Shown: positions 1-8,803 of the stretch, piece by piece
Layout: every line of letters begins with the position of its first letter
Numbering within the stretch: the stretch's first letter is position 1
Source: Haladaptatus sp. R4
Lineage (GTDB): Archaea; Halobacteriota; Halobacteria; Halobacteriales; Haladaptataceae
Length of the DNA: 64,000 nucleotides
Direction: 5' to 3'
Assembly (NCBI RefSeq): GCF_001625445.1
Contig: NZ_LWHG01000001.1
Coordinates: 62,001-126,000 of the forward strand
Position numbers and translations under genes: made by a program
Notes under the pieces: generated by a model
Seen by the model: the letters and a program-made list of their open reading frames with translations, nothing else
Databases searched by the model: none
Told to the model about the DNA's origin: nothing

Positions 1-581
1 ACCGCATTATCACCGGGCGCGCTATACCGCGTCCGATCACCGGTCTTCTCGACTAGTTCGTATCCCAGGATGTCGAGGATCTGTCCCGTTTGCCCGGGGC
101 TGAGCGACTCAAGCGTAACGCTGTGGAACCCGCGAATCGCGTGTTCCGCAGGAACCGGACCGTCTGCCCACGGTTCGATGTCGGTCGTGTCCGTCACGAG
201 TTCGAGCGGCTGACCGTCGTGATCCCGGAACGGGACGACGGTTTCGTCGAATCTAGTTCGAGTTGAGTCGACCTCGATGTCATGGGACTCTAGACGGTCT
301 ATCCAGTACTCGACCGATCCCTTGGGAATGACGAATGCAGTCGAACTCGCTTGGCCACGGCCGACGCTGCCGGGATGACCGTTCTCGAAGGGGAAGAACG
401 TTAGAATCGTTCCGGGGGTTCCCACCTCGTCCCCGTAGTAGAGGTGGTAGGTGTACTTATCGTCGAAGTTGACAGTCTTCTTGACGAGACGCAGTCCGAG
501 GACCTCGGTATAGAAGTCCACGTTCTGCTGGGGGTCGCTTGCGATGGACGTCACGTGGTGGATTCCAGTTGTGTTGACCAT
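1..581 (-). CDS. Ring-cleaving dioxygenase, glyoxalase/VOC family (partial)
   Basis: The start is the ATG at 579-581. The frame stays open for 193 codons and runs off the left edge, so the C-terminal part is missing. The N-terminus begins MVNTTGIHHVTSIASDP and continues with an NVDFYTEVLGLRLVKKTVNFDD stretch typical of the first VOC domain of haloarchaeal/MhqO-type extradiol dioxygenases; the His of IHHVT is the usual first metal ligand. About 150 residues in, GFHSVTLES marks the start of the second VOC domain. The gene lies 27 nt downstream of the DoxX gene on the same strand, so the two are probably co-transcribed. By family, it would open hydroquinone or catechol rings with a divalent metal. 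Context suggests quinone detoxification, like CatE of Bacillus; that is inference. Confidence 0.9.
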   Translation of the reverse strand, partial: MVNTTGIHHVTSIASDPQQNVDFYTEVLGLRLVKKTVNFDDKYTYHLYYGDEVGTPGTILTFFPFENGHPGSVGRGQASSTAFVIPKGSVEYWIDRLESHDIEVDSTRTRFDETVVPFRDHDGQPLELVTDTTDIEPWADGPVPAEHAIRGFHSVTLESLSPGQTGQILDILGYELVEKTGDRTRYSAPGDNA

Positions 582-608
582 GTTGGTTAGAGAGGTGCCC
601 GCGTGTGT

Positions 609-1022
609 TTACAGGCCGATACCGAGGCCGACTGCCCAACTCTGGGTAGCCAGCGCGCCGATGGCGAGCGCACCGCCTGCCATGACGACGTTCTTCAGGA
701 AGGACGTCATCTCGTCCTGCTGCTGGTCCTCGTCAACGGCCCAGAAGTCGTGCATCATGAGCGCGGAGACGATGAGGAAGCCAGCGACTGCGAGCGCGCT
801 CACTAATGGGAACACACCTACGATGATGCCGAGTCCACCCAGAACGAGCACTGCCCCTGACGCCACAACCGACAGTTTCGGCGCTGGGAGGCCCTTGAAC
901 TCGGCGTAGCCGGTCATCTGATCGAGTTGAAGGAAGTGGTTCAATCCCATGAACGCGATCACTCCACCGAAGAGGAGGCGTGCGACCGAGAGCAGGACGC
1001 TTTCGATTCCGGTAGCCACCAT
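609..1022 (-). CDS. DoxX family membrane protein
   Basis: This 137-residue protein has four hydrophobic segments (roughly residues 7-28, 48-68, 73-93 and 110-132). It has the DoxX-type start RLLFGGVIAFMGLNHF and a glycine-rich second helix. DoxX proteins are small four-helix membrane proteins linked to thiol/quinone redox chemistry. In Bacillus, CatD (DoxX) is paired with the dioxygenase CatE, and here the gene directly precedes such a dioxygenase. The ATG at 1020-1022 faces the HxlR regulator across a 151-bp divergent spacer. The substrate or partner of this copy cannot be read from the sequence. Confidence 0.88.
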   Translation of the reverse strand: MVATGIESVLLSVARLLFGGVIAFMGLNHFLQLDQMTGYAEFKGLPAPKLSVVASGAVLVLGGLGIIVGVFPLVSALAVAGFLIVSALMMHDFWAVDEDQQQDEMTSFLKNVVMAGGALAIGALATQSWAVGLGIGL

Positions 1023-1173
1023 TACACGTGCACCTCCGTGATGAGCATGGTTCGGTCAACGACTGCGATCCGCGCATTCGATTCCGCTTGGATAGCTGAT
1101 TTCATTACGTTACCTACTTCGCTCCCGAACCCATATGTACTCTCGGCAACATAGGTGATAGTAGATAACACCG

Positions 1174-1515
1174 ATGTCATCGACAGATCCACAGACTGAG
1201 AATACGCACGAAGACGGGAACCCGAACGCGTGTTCGGTCGTCGAAGCCGTGAACGAGATCGGGTCCGAGTGGCGACTGCTCGTCCTCCACGATCTCGTCG
1301 ATGCAGACGAGAAGCGTTTCAACGAACTCAAGCGATCGACGGATGCTAGTTCTCGAACGCTCTCGCGCGTCCTCGACGATCTCGAAGAGGCAGGACTCAT
1401 CGAGCGACGCGTCGAGGACAAACCGATCGCCACCTACTACTCGCTTACCGAAAGCGGAGCGTCACTGTGTCCCGTGTTCAACGAACTCGAAACCTGGGCG
1501 GACGAGTATCTGTAG
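1174..1515 (+). CDS. HxlR (DUF24) family transcriptional regulator
   Basis: This 113-residue winged-helix protein has the HxlR signature: an N-terminal Cys20 followed by an IGSEWRLLVLHDL helix, then a RFNELKR-STDASSRTLSRVLDDLEEAGLIERR helix-turn-helix and a wing ending YYSLTESG. In the CatR/YodB branch of this family the N-terminal Cys just before the first core helix senses quinones and aldehydes; Cys20 sits at that place and is the only cysteine apart from one near the C-terminus. The gene is divergent from doxX-dioxygenase, the usual layout for an HxlR regulator and its target. Control of that operon is inferred. Confidence 0.9.
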   Translation: MSSTDPQTENTHEDGNPNACSVVEAVNEIGSEWRLLVLHDLVDADEKRFNELKRSTDASSRTLSRVLDDLEEAGLIERRVEDKPIATYYSLTESGASLCPVFNELETWADEYL

Positions 1516-1617
1516 TTCGATACGAGGTCTTCCCGCGTAATATTGTTGGAGAATCGAGTGGACACAGTCCAGAGTCGAACGCACTTCGTCGGAGTATAAG
1601 ACACCGGTGAATCGCGG

Positions 1618-2466
1618 TCAGGACATGAGGTTGAGGATGTCACGTGCTTGGTCAGGAGTCGCAACCTCCCGTCCGAGTTCGTTTGCGATACGAACGACTC
1701 GTTCGACCAGTTGCGCGTTGCTCGTCGCAAGCTCCCCCTTGCGATAGTAGACGTTGTCCTCTAGGCCGACACGGACGTGTCCACCAAGCACGAGTCCCAT
1801 CGACGTGAACGGTAGTTGATGCCGTCCAAATGCGAGCGTGTTGAAGAGTACGCCGTCCGGGAGATTGGAGATGGAGTTCAGAAGGTTACGCGGCCGAGGT
1901 CGCGTAAGTGTACCGCCGCCAAAAATGAGGGTGGCGTACACCGGGCAGGCGAGTTCGCGCCGCTCTAGTAGGCCGTGAACCTCGTTGATATGGCCGTCAT
2001 TGAACACTTCCATCTCCGGTTTGATCCCGCGGTCACGCATCTCCTCATGCAGTGCATCAACCATGCTACGCGTGTTCTCGCTGGTCAAGTGGTCGTACCG
2101 GTTGAGTGGGCCCATGTCCAATGACGCCATCTCCGGCGGCGGATCGGTGCGCAGGGGGAGGTGTCGATCTTCATCAGGCGCGCCCGTCCCTCCTGTCGAG
2201 TGCTGGATAATCAGATCATTGGCGTGACGGCGCACGGCGTCATCGATCTCCTGGAACCGTTCAGTGGCGAAGCTGCGTTCACCGTTGGGTCGGCGTGCGT
2301 GGAGGTGCACTACGGCGCCCCCGGCTTCCTCTACTGCAGCGGCAGCCCGGCCAATCTCTTCGGGAGTTTCTGGGAGATTCGGATTCGCTTCCTTTCCGTG
2401 GACGCCGCCCGTCAGTGCCGCCGTGATAATCAGCGGATCGCCAGCGAGGTAGTCCTGGTAACTCAC
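1618..2466 (-). CDS. BKACE family beta-keto acid cleavage enzyme (DUF849)
   Basis: About 282 residues from a GTG start at 2464-2466; an in-frame upstream start at 2505 is possible but less likely. Residues LIITAALTGGVHGK, the VVHLHAR block carrying the two Zn-binding histidines, and QHSTGG are the standard BKACE landmarks (3-keto-5-aminohexanoate cleavage enzyme and relatives). The family condenses a beta-keto acid with acetyl-CoA to give acetoacetate and a CoA ester on a TIM barrel. The GTG start overlaps the stop of the small cysteine protein upstream (GTGA), so translation is coupled. The actual beta-keto acid cannot be predicted. Confidence 0.92.
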   Translation of the reverse strand: MSYQDYLAGDPLIITAALTGGVHGKEANPNLPETPEEIGRAAAAVEEAGGAVVHLHARRPNGERSFATERFQEIDDAVRRHANDLIIQHSTGGTGAPDEDRHLPLRTDPPPEMASLDMGPLNRYDHLTSENTRSMVDALHEEMRDRGIKPEMEVFNDGHINEVHGLLERRELACPVYATLIFGGGTLTRPRPRNLLNSISNLPDGVLFNTLAFGRHQLPFTSMGLVLGGHVRVGLEDNVYYRKGELATSNAQLVERVVRIANELGREVATPDQARDILNLMS

Positions 2467-2654
2467 GGCTGCGCCTCTCCAGTGTGCTCGCGGTAGATTT
2501 CGCAATGCTCCCCGTGGTTGAGGTCGTAGCGATCGTTGCAGATGTCTGCTCGCATCGCCTGAACGTACCGCTCGGCGGCAGTACAGTACGCCCGTTCGTG
2601 GTCGAATTGCTTACCGTCAGATTCGCGCCGGTACTCCAGATACGGACAGACCAT
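2463..2654 (-). CDS. Small four-cysteine protein coupled to BKACE
   Basis: A 63-residue acidic protein starting at the ATG 2652-2654 (the frame is open further upstream to 2696, but the composition there is poor). It contains Cys3, Cys24, Cys39 and Cys51, spacing that suggests a bound metal (Zn or Fe-S). Its TGA stop overlaps the GTG start of the BKACE gene by the GTGA arrangement. I do not recognise a named family. Coupling suggests a job beside the BKACE enzyme, but this is inference. Confidence 0.7.
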   Translation of the reverse strand: MVCPYLEYRRESDGKQFDHERAYCTAAERYVQAMRADICNDRYDLNHGEHCEIYREHTGEAQP

Positions 2655-2774
2655 GATTGCCCTTCTCGGAGGAGCTGAATAACAGTTAGGCGACATCCTC
2701 GTCTGGTAGTTACCCTTGTATCACTTGATCACGTGTCCGTTCGGACAATCCCCTTCTGCATTCACTTCTTAGGG

Positions 2775-3221
2775 ATGCACACGATGACGTTGACCACGCT
2801 CGGCCTTCATCACGTGACTGCGACCGCTGGCGATCCACAACGCAACGCCGAGTTTTACGTCGATACACTCGGTCTGCGGTTCGTTAAGCGAACGGTCAAC
2901 CACGACGACTCGCAAGCGTACCACTTCTACTTCGGCGACCGATGTCGAAGAACAGGAACGCTGGCGAGAGGCGTTTGTCGATCAGGGCCTGAAGGTGACC
3001 GAGATCATCGGCCGGAAGTACTTCCAGTCGATTTACTCCCGGGAACCGGGCGGCGTCCTCTTCGAGATAGCGACAACAGGGGCCGGATTCACCGTCGATG
3101 AGAGCCTCGACGAACTCGGGTCGAGCCTGACCCTTCCAGAATGGCTGAGGAGGAAAGTGAACGGATTGAGGAACAGCTCCCTGAGTTCGATCCAGAGACG
3201 GTCGGCTCCGGCGGGGACTGA
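2775..3221 (+). pseudogene. Decayed ring-cleaving dioxygenase (internal deletion plus frameshift)
   Basis: The first about 50 codons from ATG 2775 or 2784 encode a VOC-domain start very close to the dioxygenase at the left edge (LHHVTATAGDP, FYVDTLGLRFVKRTVNHDD). At about 2940 the reading jumps, in another frame, to what should be residues 200+ of the family: EEQERWREAFVDQGL, KVTEIIGRKYFQSIYSREPG, GVLFEIAT. So roughly the middle half of the gene is missing. A second frame change near 3140 is needed to read the tail EERIEEQLPEFDPETV-like end and its TGA at 3219-3221. Multiple lesions mark a real relic, unlike the single-base lesions elsewhere in the window. Confidence 0.85.
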
Positions 3222-3391
3222 CGTGGCCCGCGACGAACTCGAAATAGCGGTGGTATACTACGGGCCTCAGAATGGGCGTCGCCGGAATTTTCGTCGCGCT
3301 CCTCAATCTCCTTCTTCCCGGATAACGCATCGTAGGGAGATGCGATGGGCCTGCAGGAACCCACTCAAAAAAATCATCAATCGACAGTAAT

Positions 3392-4456
3392 CTAGCTGAA
3401 GTCACTACAGACCGGAATTCCCATCGTATCGTAGTCGCTCATCGCCGCGAGCGTCTCCGGAACTTCGTCGATAGAGATGGTTTCCGAGACGAGTTCGGTC
3501 GGGTCGAGTTTCCCGGTCTTGATCATATCCAACATCTCGGAGTACCGGGACGGTTGGAGACCGAGCGAACCGCGGAAATCGATCTCTTTCGCCACGAATT
3601 CGTCGGTCGGCAGCGCCACCTTACCGGCTTCTTCGGAAGTGGTCAGTCCAACCTGAACGTGTCGTCCGCCTTTCTTGAGCGAGTTCACCGCGTTCAGACA
3701 CGTCGTCTCGATTCCCAACGCATCGACCGAACAGTCGGCACCGCCGTTCGTGATGTCCCGAACTTCCTTTGCGGCGTCGTCGACTTCGCTCGCGTTTACG
3801 GTTTCGACCGCGCCGAGGCTCTCCGCTTTGTCGAGTTTCTCGTCGAAGAGGTCGACTCCGATGACGTTCGCACCGAGCGCGTTCGCGATGTGAACGGCCG
3901 AGAGTCCGATACCACCGAGGCCGTGAACGACGACATTCTCACCGTTGCCGACATCGCCGCGGTGTGCCATCGCATGATACGACGTCATGAACCGACAGCC
4001 GATTCCGGCGGCCGTATCGGGGTGGATGCTATCGGGCAGTGGGACGGCGTTGATGTCCGCGTGTGGAACGTGAACTTCTTCGGCGAACGCACCCGGGGCT
4101 TCGTTCATGAAGCCGAGGCCGACGTGGTTCTCACAGATGTTCTCGTGCCCGTTCCGGCACAGGTCACATTTTCCGCAGGCGAAATTGAAGGGGATCGCGA
4201 TATGGTCGCCTTCCGAGACGCTCTCGACGTCTTCGCCCACTTCGACGACGGTACCACACGGCTCGTGGCCGAGGATATGCGGCGGGTCCGGACGGTAGCC
4301 GAACCAGTCCCAATCCCCTTGCCAACAGTGCCAGTCACTTCGACAGACTCCACACCCGTTGACCTCCGCGACGATGCCGTGTGATTCGGGTTCCGGTCGT
4401 TCGACGTCCTGTACTTGCAGCGGTTCTTGGAATTCCTCGAGTACTACGGCTCGCAT
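3392..4456 (-). CDS. Zinc-dependent medium-chain alcohol dehydrogenase
   Basis: 354 residues, a normal length for the MDR superfamily. The catalytic zinc site is visible as GCGVCRSD (Cys38) and LGHE (His64-Glu65), the structural zinc lobe as CGKCDLCRNGHENIC, and the nucleotide-binding Rossmann turn as GLGGIGL followed by an acidic GVDLFD strand, favouring NAD(H). It would oxidise an alcohol to the aldehyde, or the reverse. It is divergent from an aldehyde dehydrogenase across 149 bp of AT-rich DNA, so an alcohol to aldehyde to acid pathway is the likely context. The substrate is unknown. Confidence 0.95.
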   Translation of the reverse strand: MRAVVLEEFQEPLQVQDVERPEPESHGIVAEVNGCGVCRSDWHCWQGDWDWFGYRPDPPHILGHEPCGTVVEVGEDVESVSEGDHIAIPFNFACGKCDLCRNGHENICENHVGLGFMNEAPGAFAEEVHVPHADINAVPLPDSIHPDTAAGIGCRFMTSYHAMAHRGDVGNGENVVVHGLGGIGLSAVHIANALGANVIGVDLFDEKLDKAESLGAVETVNASEVDDAAKEVRDITNGGADCSVDALGIETTCLNAVNSLKKGGRHVQVGLTTSEEAGKVALPTDEFVAKEIDFRGSLGLQPSRYSEMLDMIKTGKLDPTELVSETISIDEVPETLAAMSDYDTMGIPVCSDFS

Positions 4457-4605
4457 TGCAAGTCATTGTTTATCATTATATTATAAATATTTGGCGGTGA
4501 TTCCGATTTTTGGTGGAAATCATAATGCTAATCCTTCGTATTGGGTTTATATGTAACTACTTATGAGAAACAATTATTAAGCGCGACGAGAGAATCACTG
4601 TCGCA

Positions 4606-6129
4606 ATGTCGACGGACTCACAACCACCGACCGACACGAAAACCGAGATCAAACGGCGACACCAGGAGGCCGCCGAAGAACACATCCCGTCTCAGCCGGG
4701 TCAGCTCTATATCGGGGGCGAGTGGGTCGATAGCGAATCCGGCCAAACGTTCCAAACGCGCGACCCGACGACGGGCGACGTCCTCGCGGAAGTGCAAGCC
4801 GGTAATGCGACGGATATCGACCATGCGGTCGAAGCCGCTTGGGAAGCCTACGATACGCGTTGGTCCGACTACTCGGCGGCGGATCGACAGGGTGTTCTCA
4901 GTGAAATCGCGGACCGGGTGGAAGCCCGGAAGGAGGAGTTCGCGACGATCGAATCGCTCGACAACGGAAAACCGATTTCGGAGGCGCGAATCGACCTCGA
5001 CCTCGTCATCGACCACTTCCGTTACTTCGGGGGTGCCGCCAGGATAAACAGCGGGAAAACGATTCCCAGCGACGGCGACCATCAAATTCAGACGCTCCGG
5101 GAACCGTACGGTGTGGTCGGCCAGATTATCCCCTGGAACTTCCCGCTCCTGATGGCCGCCTGGAAACTGGCACCGGCCCTCGCCGCCGGGAACGCCGTCG
5201 TCCTGAAGCCCGCCGAGCAGACGCCGCTCTCGGTTCTAGAACTCATGCGCGAAGTCGACGACGTCCTTCCCGACGGCGTCGTCAACGTCGTTACCGGTTT
5301 CGGTTCCGAAGCGGGCGAACCGTTGTCGTGTCACGACGACATCCGAAAAGTCGCGTTCACCGGGTCGACGGAGGTCGGCCGTGGTGTGATGAAGAACGCT
5401 GCCGAGAATATCACGGACGTCACGCTGGAACTCGGCGGCAAAAGTCCCGTCGTCGTGTTCCCGGACGCGGACATCCAGAAGGCCGCCCAGGTCGCCCGAA
5501 TCGGGATGTTCCACAACACCGGCGAGTGTTGCTGTGCGGGAACGCGTATTTTCGTTCACGAGGACGTCAGCGACGAATTCCTCGACGCGTTCGTCGAAGA
5601 GGTCGAAAACCTGACCATGGGAGATCCGCTCCTCGATGAGACGACGCTCGGCCCGAAGGTAACCAGTGATCAGGCCGAACGAACGCTGGATTACATCAAA
5701 GAGGCACGCAAGACCGGCGCGGACATCGCGACGGGTGGCGATGCTCCCGACGACGAGGCACTCAGTGACGGGTGTTTCGTCTCGCCGACGGTTCTCACCG
5801 ATATCGACCACGAGAGCCGACCGGTACAGGAGGAGATTTTCGGTCCCGTCGAGACGATTTTCGAATGGTCGTCCTACGACGAGATGATCGAGTTGGCCAA
5901 CGACGTCGATTACGGACTCGCGGCGGGCGTGATCACCGATGACTTGAACCAGGCCTACAGGACTGCCGAAGACATCGAAGCCGGGAATATCTGGGTGAAC
6001 ACCTACAACGAATTCCCCGCCGGGCAACCGTTTGGAGGATACAAACAGTCCGGCATCGGCCGAGAGACTGCGTTCGAAGCGATAGAGCACTACACGCAGA
6101 CGAAGACGATCAATATCGCTCTCGATTAG
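4606..6129 (+). CDS. NAD(P)-dependent aldehyde dehydrogenase
   Basis: 507 residues with all ALDH landmarks: the PWNFPLLMAAWKLAPALAAG cofactor block, VLKPAEQTP, FTGSTEVG, the general-base Glu275 in LELGGKSP and the nucleophile Cys309 in GECCCAG. The C-terminal PFGGYKQSGIGRE is also present. It converts aldehydes to acids with NAD(P). The start codon lies about 27 nt after an ATTATTAA element (about 4573-4580), consistent with leaderless transcription. A close paralogue of identical corrected length lies at 7184-8706. Confidence 0.96.
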   Translation: MSTDSQPPTDTKTEIKRRHQEAAEEHIPSQPGQLYIGGEWVDSESGQTFQTRDPTTGDVLAEVQAGNATDIDHAVEAAWEAYDTRWSDYSAADRQGVLSEIADRVEARKEEFATIESLDNGKPISEARIDLDLVIDHFRYFGGAARINSGKTIPSDGDHQIQTLREPYGVVGQIIPWNFPLLMAAWKLAPALAAGNAVVLKPAEQTPLSVLELMREVDDVLPDGVVNVVTGFGSEAGEPLSCHDDIRKVAFTGSTEVGRGVMKNAAENITDVTLELGGKSPVVVFPDADIQKAAQVARIGMFHNTGECCCAGTRIFVHEDVSDEFLDAFVEEVENLTMGDPLLDETTLGPKVTSDQAERTLDYIKEARKTGADIATGGDAPDDEALSDGCFVSPTVLTDIDHESRPVQEEIFGPVETIFEWSSYDEMIELANDVDYGLAAGVITDDLNQAYRTAEDIEAGNIWVNTYNEFPAGQPFGGYKQSGIGRETAFEAIEHYTQTKTINIALD

Positions 6130-6328
6130 GGATCATCGACTCCCGGTCTCCCGATGGCGATCCGCTCTCAGATAGCCACCGATCTTTTTCCCGAGTCGGG
6201 AGACGATCACGCCTTACCGACCGGACGGCGACAGCGGGACAGATGGGTAAAACCCGGCAGGGAAGCCCGAACGGGCCGAAATAGTGAAAAGACATTTAAT
6301 CCGGAAACCCCATAGTCCTAATAAGACC

Positions 6329-6958
6329 ATGCCTTCTGACATTGAGGAAATCGACGATATTTCTGCTCGGGATATCGCTATTCTCAAAGCCCGTATCGAG
6401 CATCCAACCGCTTCCGTGCGTGAGCTAAAGGAACGGTTGGAGGACCAGTACGGGATCTCGCTGTCGCACAATCGTGTGAACGATATTCTTCGTGATCTAA
6501 GCGACAAGGACGTTTTTCGGCAGGTTTCCCTATTGAACGAAAGCTTTTTCGAGTACCATCTTTTTCAGATCGCGTTCCATTATCCTAACTTCGAAGACCG
6601 ATGGGAGGAGTGTTACGACGATTTGATGAACGATCCTCACGTCTTGATGTTCTTCAACGCGGACGATTATCACCACTGGCAGTTTATCGCTCGCTTCCGA
6701 AAACACGAGAAAAGCGAGACCTGGAAGCACGAGTTTTTCAAGAAGCATGGCGATCTGATCGCACAGTTCGATTCGAGTTCCCTCCCCGAGATACACAAAT
6801 TCCGCGACGATACGCAAGTACTCGAACGGATACTTCAGGAAACAGCAGAAGGTCGGAAGTTCATGGAAAACGAGGACGGGAAAACGGAGGACGGCGGGGA
6901 GGACTTCGACGACGACACGGATCGAGTCGTCGCCACTGACGGCGGTGCAGACGACTGA
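6329..6958 (+). CDS. Lrp-like winged-helix regulator between the aldehyde dehydrogenases
   Basis: 209 residues from ATG 6329. Residues 10-60 (ISARDIAILKAR to VNDILRDLSD) read as a helix-turn-helix with the sequence SHNRVNDILR as recognition helix. The rest contains a FFNADDYHHWQFIARFR strand pair reminiscent of an Lrp-type ligand-binding fold, and the last 35 residues are an acidic low-complexity tail. The gene sits between two paralogous ALDH genes, on the same strand as both, and might control them; no operator can be proven. The family assignment beyond wHTH is tentative. Confidence 0.65.
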   Translation: MPSDIEEIDDISARDIAILKARIEHPTASVRELKERLEDQYGISLSHNRVNDILRDLSDKDVFRQVSLLNESFFEYHLFQIAFHYPNFEDRWEECYDDLMNDPHVLMFFNADDYHHWQFIARFRKHEKSETWKHEFFKKHGDLIAQFDSSSLPEIHKFRDDTQVLERILQETAEGRKFMENEDGKTEDGGEDFDDDTDRVVATDGGADD

Positions 6959-6986
6959 TTCCGGGAACGGCGTTTCCGGCTGTGCT

Positions 6987-7040
6987 CTGTATTTCCGTTA
7001 TCTACTTTTTCGGTTGCACCCTGTATTTCCGTTATCTACT
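6987..7040. repeat. Two 20-bp direct repeats in the spacer before the second ALDH
   Basis: The 20-mer CTGTATTTCCGTTATCTACT occurs at 6987-7006 and again exactly at 7021-7040, start-to-start distance 34 bp (just over three helical turns). It lies 143 bp or more upstream of the ALDH start at 7184. The rest of the 225-bp spacer shows only a TATA-like AT stretch near 7135-7160. A paired operator or a simple duplication both fit. Confidence 0.8.
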
Positions 7041-7183
7041 CGTTCGTGATCGATGCGTTTGGAACGACCGGTTGGGGGACGAACGGTGTATCGAGAGATA
7101 GCGGCGTTCGCGCTTGTCGCCCCTCACATCGACAAAATAGTTATGTAGAACCGTCAAAGATATAGTTAGTAGCCCTTCGAGCA

Positions 7184-8706
7184 ATGTCAACACATTCTAA
7201 TACATCTTCAAATCGAAAGCGGGTCATCAAACAACGACATCGAGAAGTCGCAAATGACCTCCTTCCGTACTACACTGCTCGACTCTACATCGGAGGGGAC
7301 TGGGTCGACAGTACGTCCGGACAGACGCTCCAAACGCGCGATCCAACGACGGGAGACGTCCTCGCCGAAGTGCAAGCCGGGAACGAAGCCGACGTCGACG
7401 TGCGGTCGAAGCCGCCTGGGACGCGTACGACGATCATTGGTCCGCGTGTTCGCCAGCGGACCGCCAACGAACGCTGACCGAAATCGCGGATCGTATCGAG
7501 GCCCGAAAGGACGACTTTGCACGTCTCGAATCGCTCGATAACGGAAAACCGATCACGGAATCGCGCGACGATATCGAGTTGGTCGTCGATCATTTTCGAT
7601 ACTTCGCCGGTGCTGCTCGTCTCTCGGAAGGAAAAACGATTCCGACGGACGGTAGCAACCACGTTCAGACGATCAAAGAGCCCTACGGGGTAGTCGGACA
7701 AATCACACCGTGGAATTTCCCGCTGCTGATGGCCGCGTGGAAGTTAGCTCCGGCCCTCGCCGCCGGGAATACGGTGGTGTTAAAACCGGCTGAGCAGACC
7801 CCGTTGACGATAATCGAGTTCCTCCGGGAAACGGAGGGAGTCCTGCCGCCGGGTGTCGTCAACCTCGTTACTGGGTACGGTGCCGAAGCAGGCGCTCCCC
7901 TCGTGAGTCACGACGACGTTCGAAAAATCGCGTTTACGGGATCGACGGAAGTCGGTCACGGGGTGATGAAGAACACCGCCAACACGATTACCGACCTCAC
8001 GTTGGAACTCGGCGGGAAGAGTCCCGTAATCGTGTTTCCGGATGCCGATATAGAAAGAGCGGTACGGATCACGACGAAGGCGCTGTTTTTCAACGCGGGA
8101 GAGTGCTGTTGTGCCGGAACCCGGTTACTGATCCACGAAGGAATCTACGACCGATTTCTTCCCGCATTCGTGGAGAACGTAGAGAATCTCACCGTCGGAG
8201 ACCCGCTTCGTGAGGAAACGGAATTGGGCCCGAAAGTGTCGCAGGCGGAGTTGGAGCGAACGATGCGATACATCGTATGTGCACGGGAGGCCGATGCGGA
8301 CGTTCTAACCGGCGGGGATGCTCCGAGCGATGACGCACTCGCTGATGGAAATTTCGTCGCACCGACCGTGATTTCGGGTCTCGATCACGAAAGCAGGGTC
8401 GCACAGGAGGAGATTTTCGGCCCTGTCGAGGCAGTGTTCCAGTGGTCTTCCTACGATACCATGATCGAATTGGCGAACGACACGCAGTTCGGTCTCGCTG
8501 CGGGAATCATCACGAGCGATCTGGATCGTGCCTATAAGACGGCACGCGATATCGAAGCGGGTAATATCTGGGTGAACACCTACAACGAATTTCAAGCCGG
8601 ACAGCCGTTCGGGGGCTACAAGCAATCTGGAACCGGTCGTGAGACTGCGTTTGAAACCCTCGATGAGTATACCCAAACCAAGAGCATCAACGTCGGGTTC
8701 GAGTGA
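7184..8706 (+). CDS. Second aldehyde dehydrogenase, interrupted by a one-base deletion
   Basis: Codons 1-72 from ATG 7184 match the first ALDH (RDPTTGDVLAEVQAGN), then the frame fails. From about 7402 the alternative frame continues AVEAAWDAYD and runs without break to 8706. One missing base at 7399-7402 explains it: the restored gene would be 1524 nt, 507 residues, exactly the length of the paralogue at 4606-6129. Catalytic LELGGKSP and GECCCAG are intact downstream. Either a recent pseudogene or, more likely given seven similar lesions in this window, an assembly error. An alternative product would start at ATG 7579 (375 residues) but would lack the N-terminus. Confidence 0.9.
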
Positions 8707-8803
8707 AAACTCTCGGTGATCAGTTCCTTTCTTTCAAGTGTGACGACGCGGGTTCGCGCAGTACGCGAACCGGTGGTGTATCGATATTACGAGGTCCTTT
8801 TGC

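Noticed and set aside
3254-3325. Remnant of a uracil/xanthine permease C-terminus (TTGLRMGVAGIFVALLNLLLPG)
   Set aside because: About 22 residues only; a stop lies just before it. Suggestive of a permease tail but too short to annotate.
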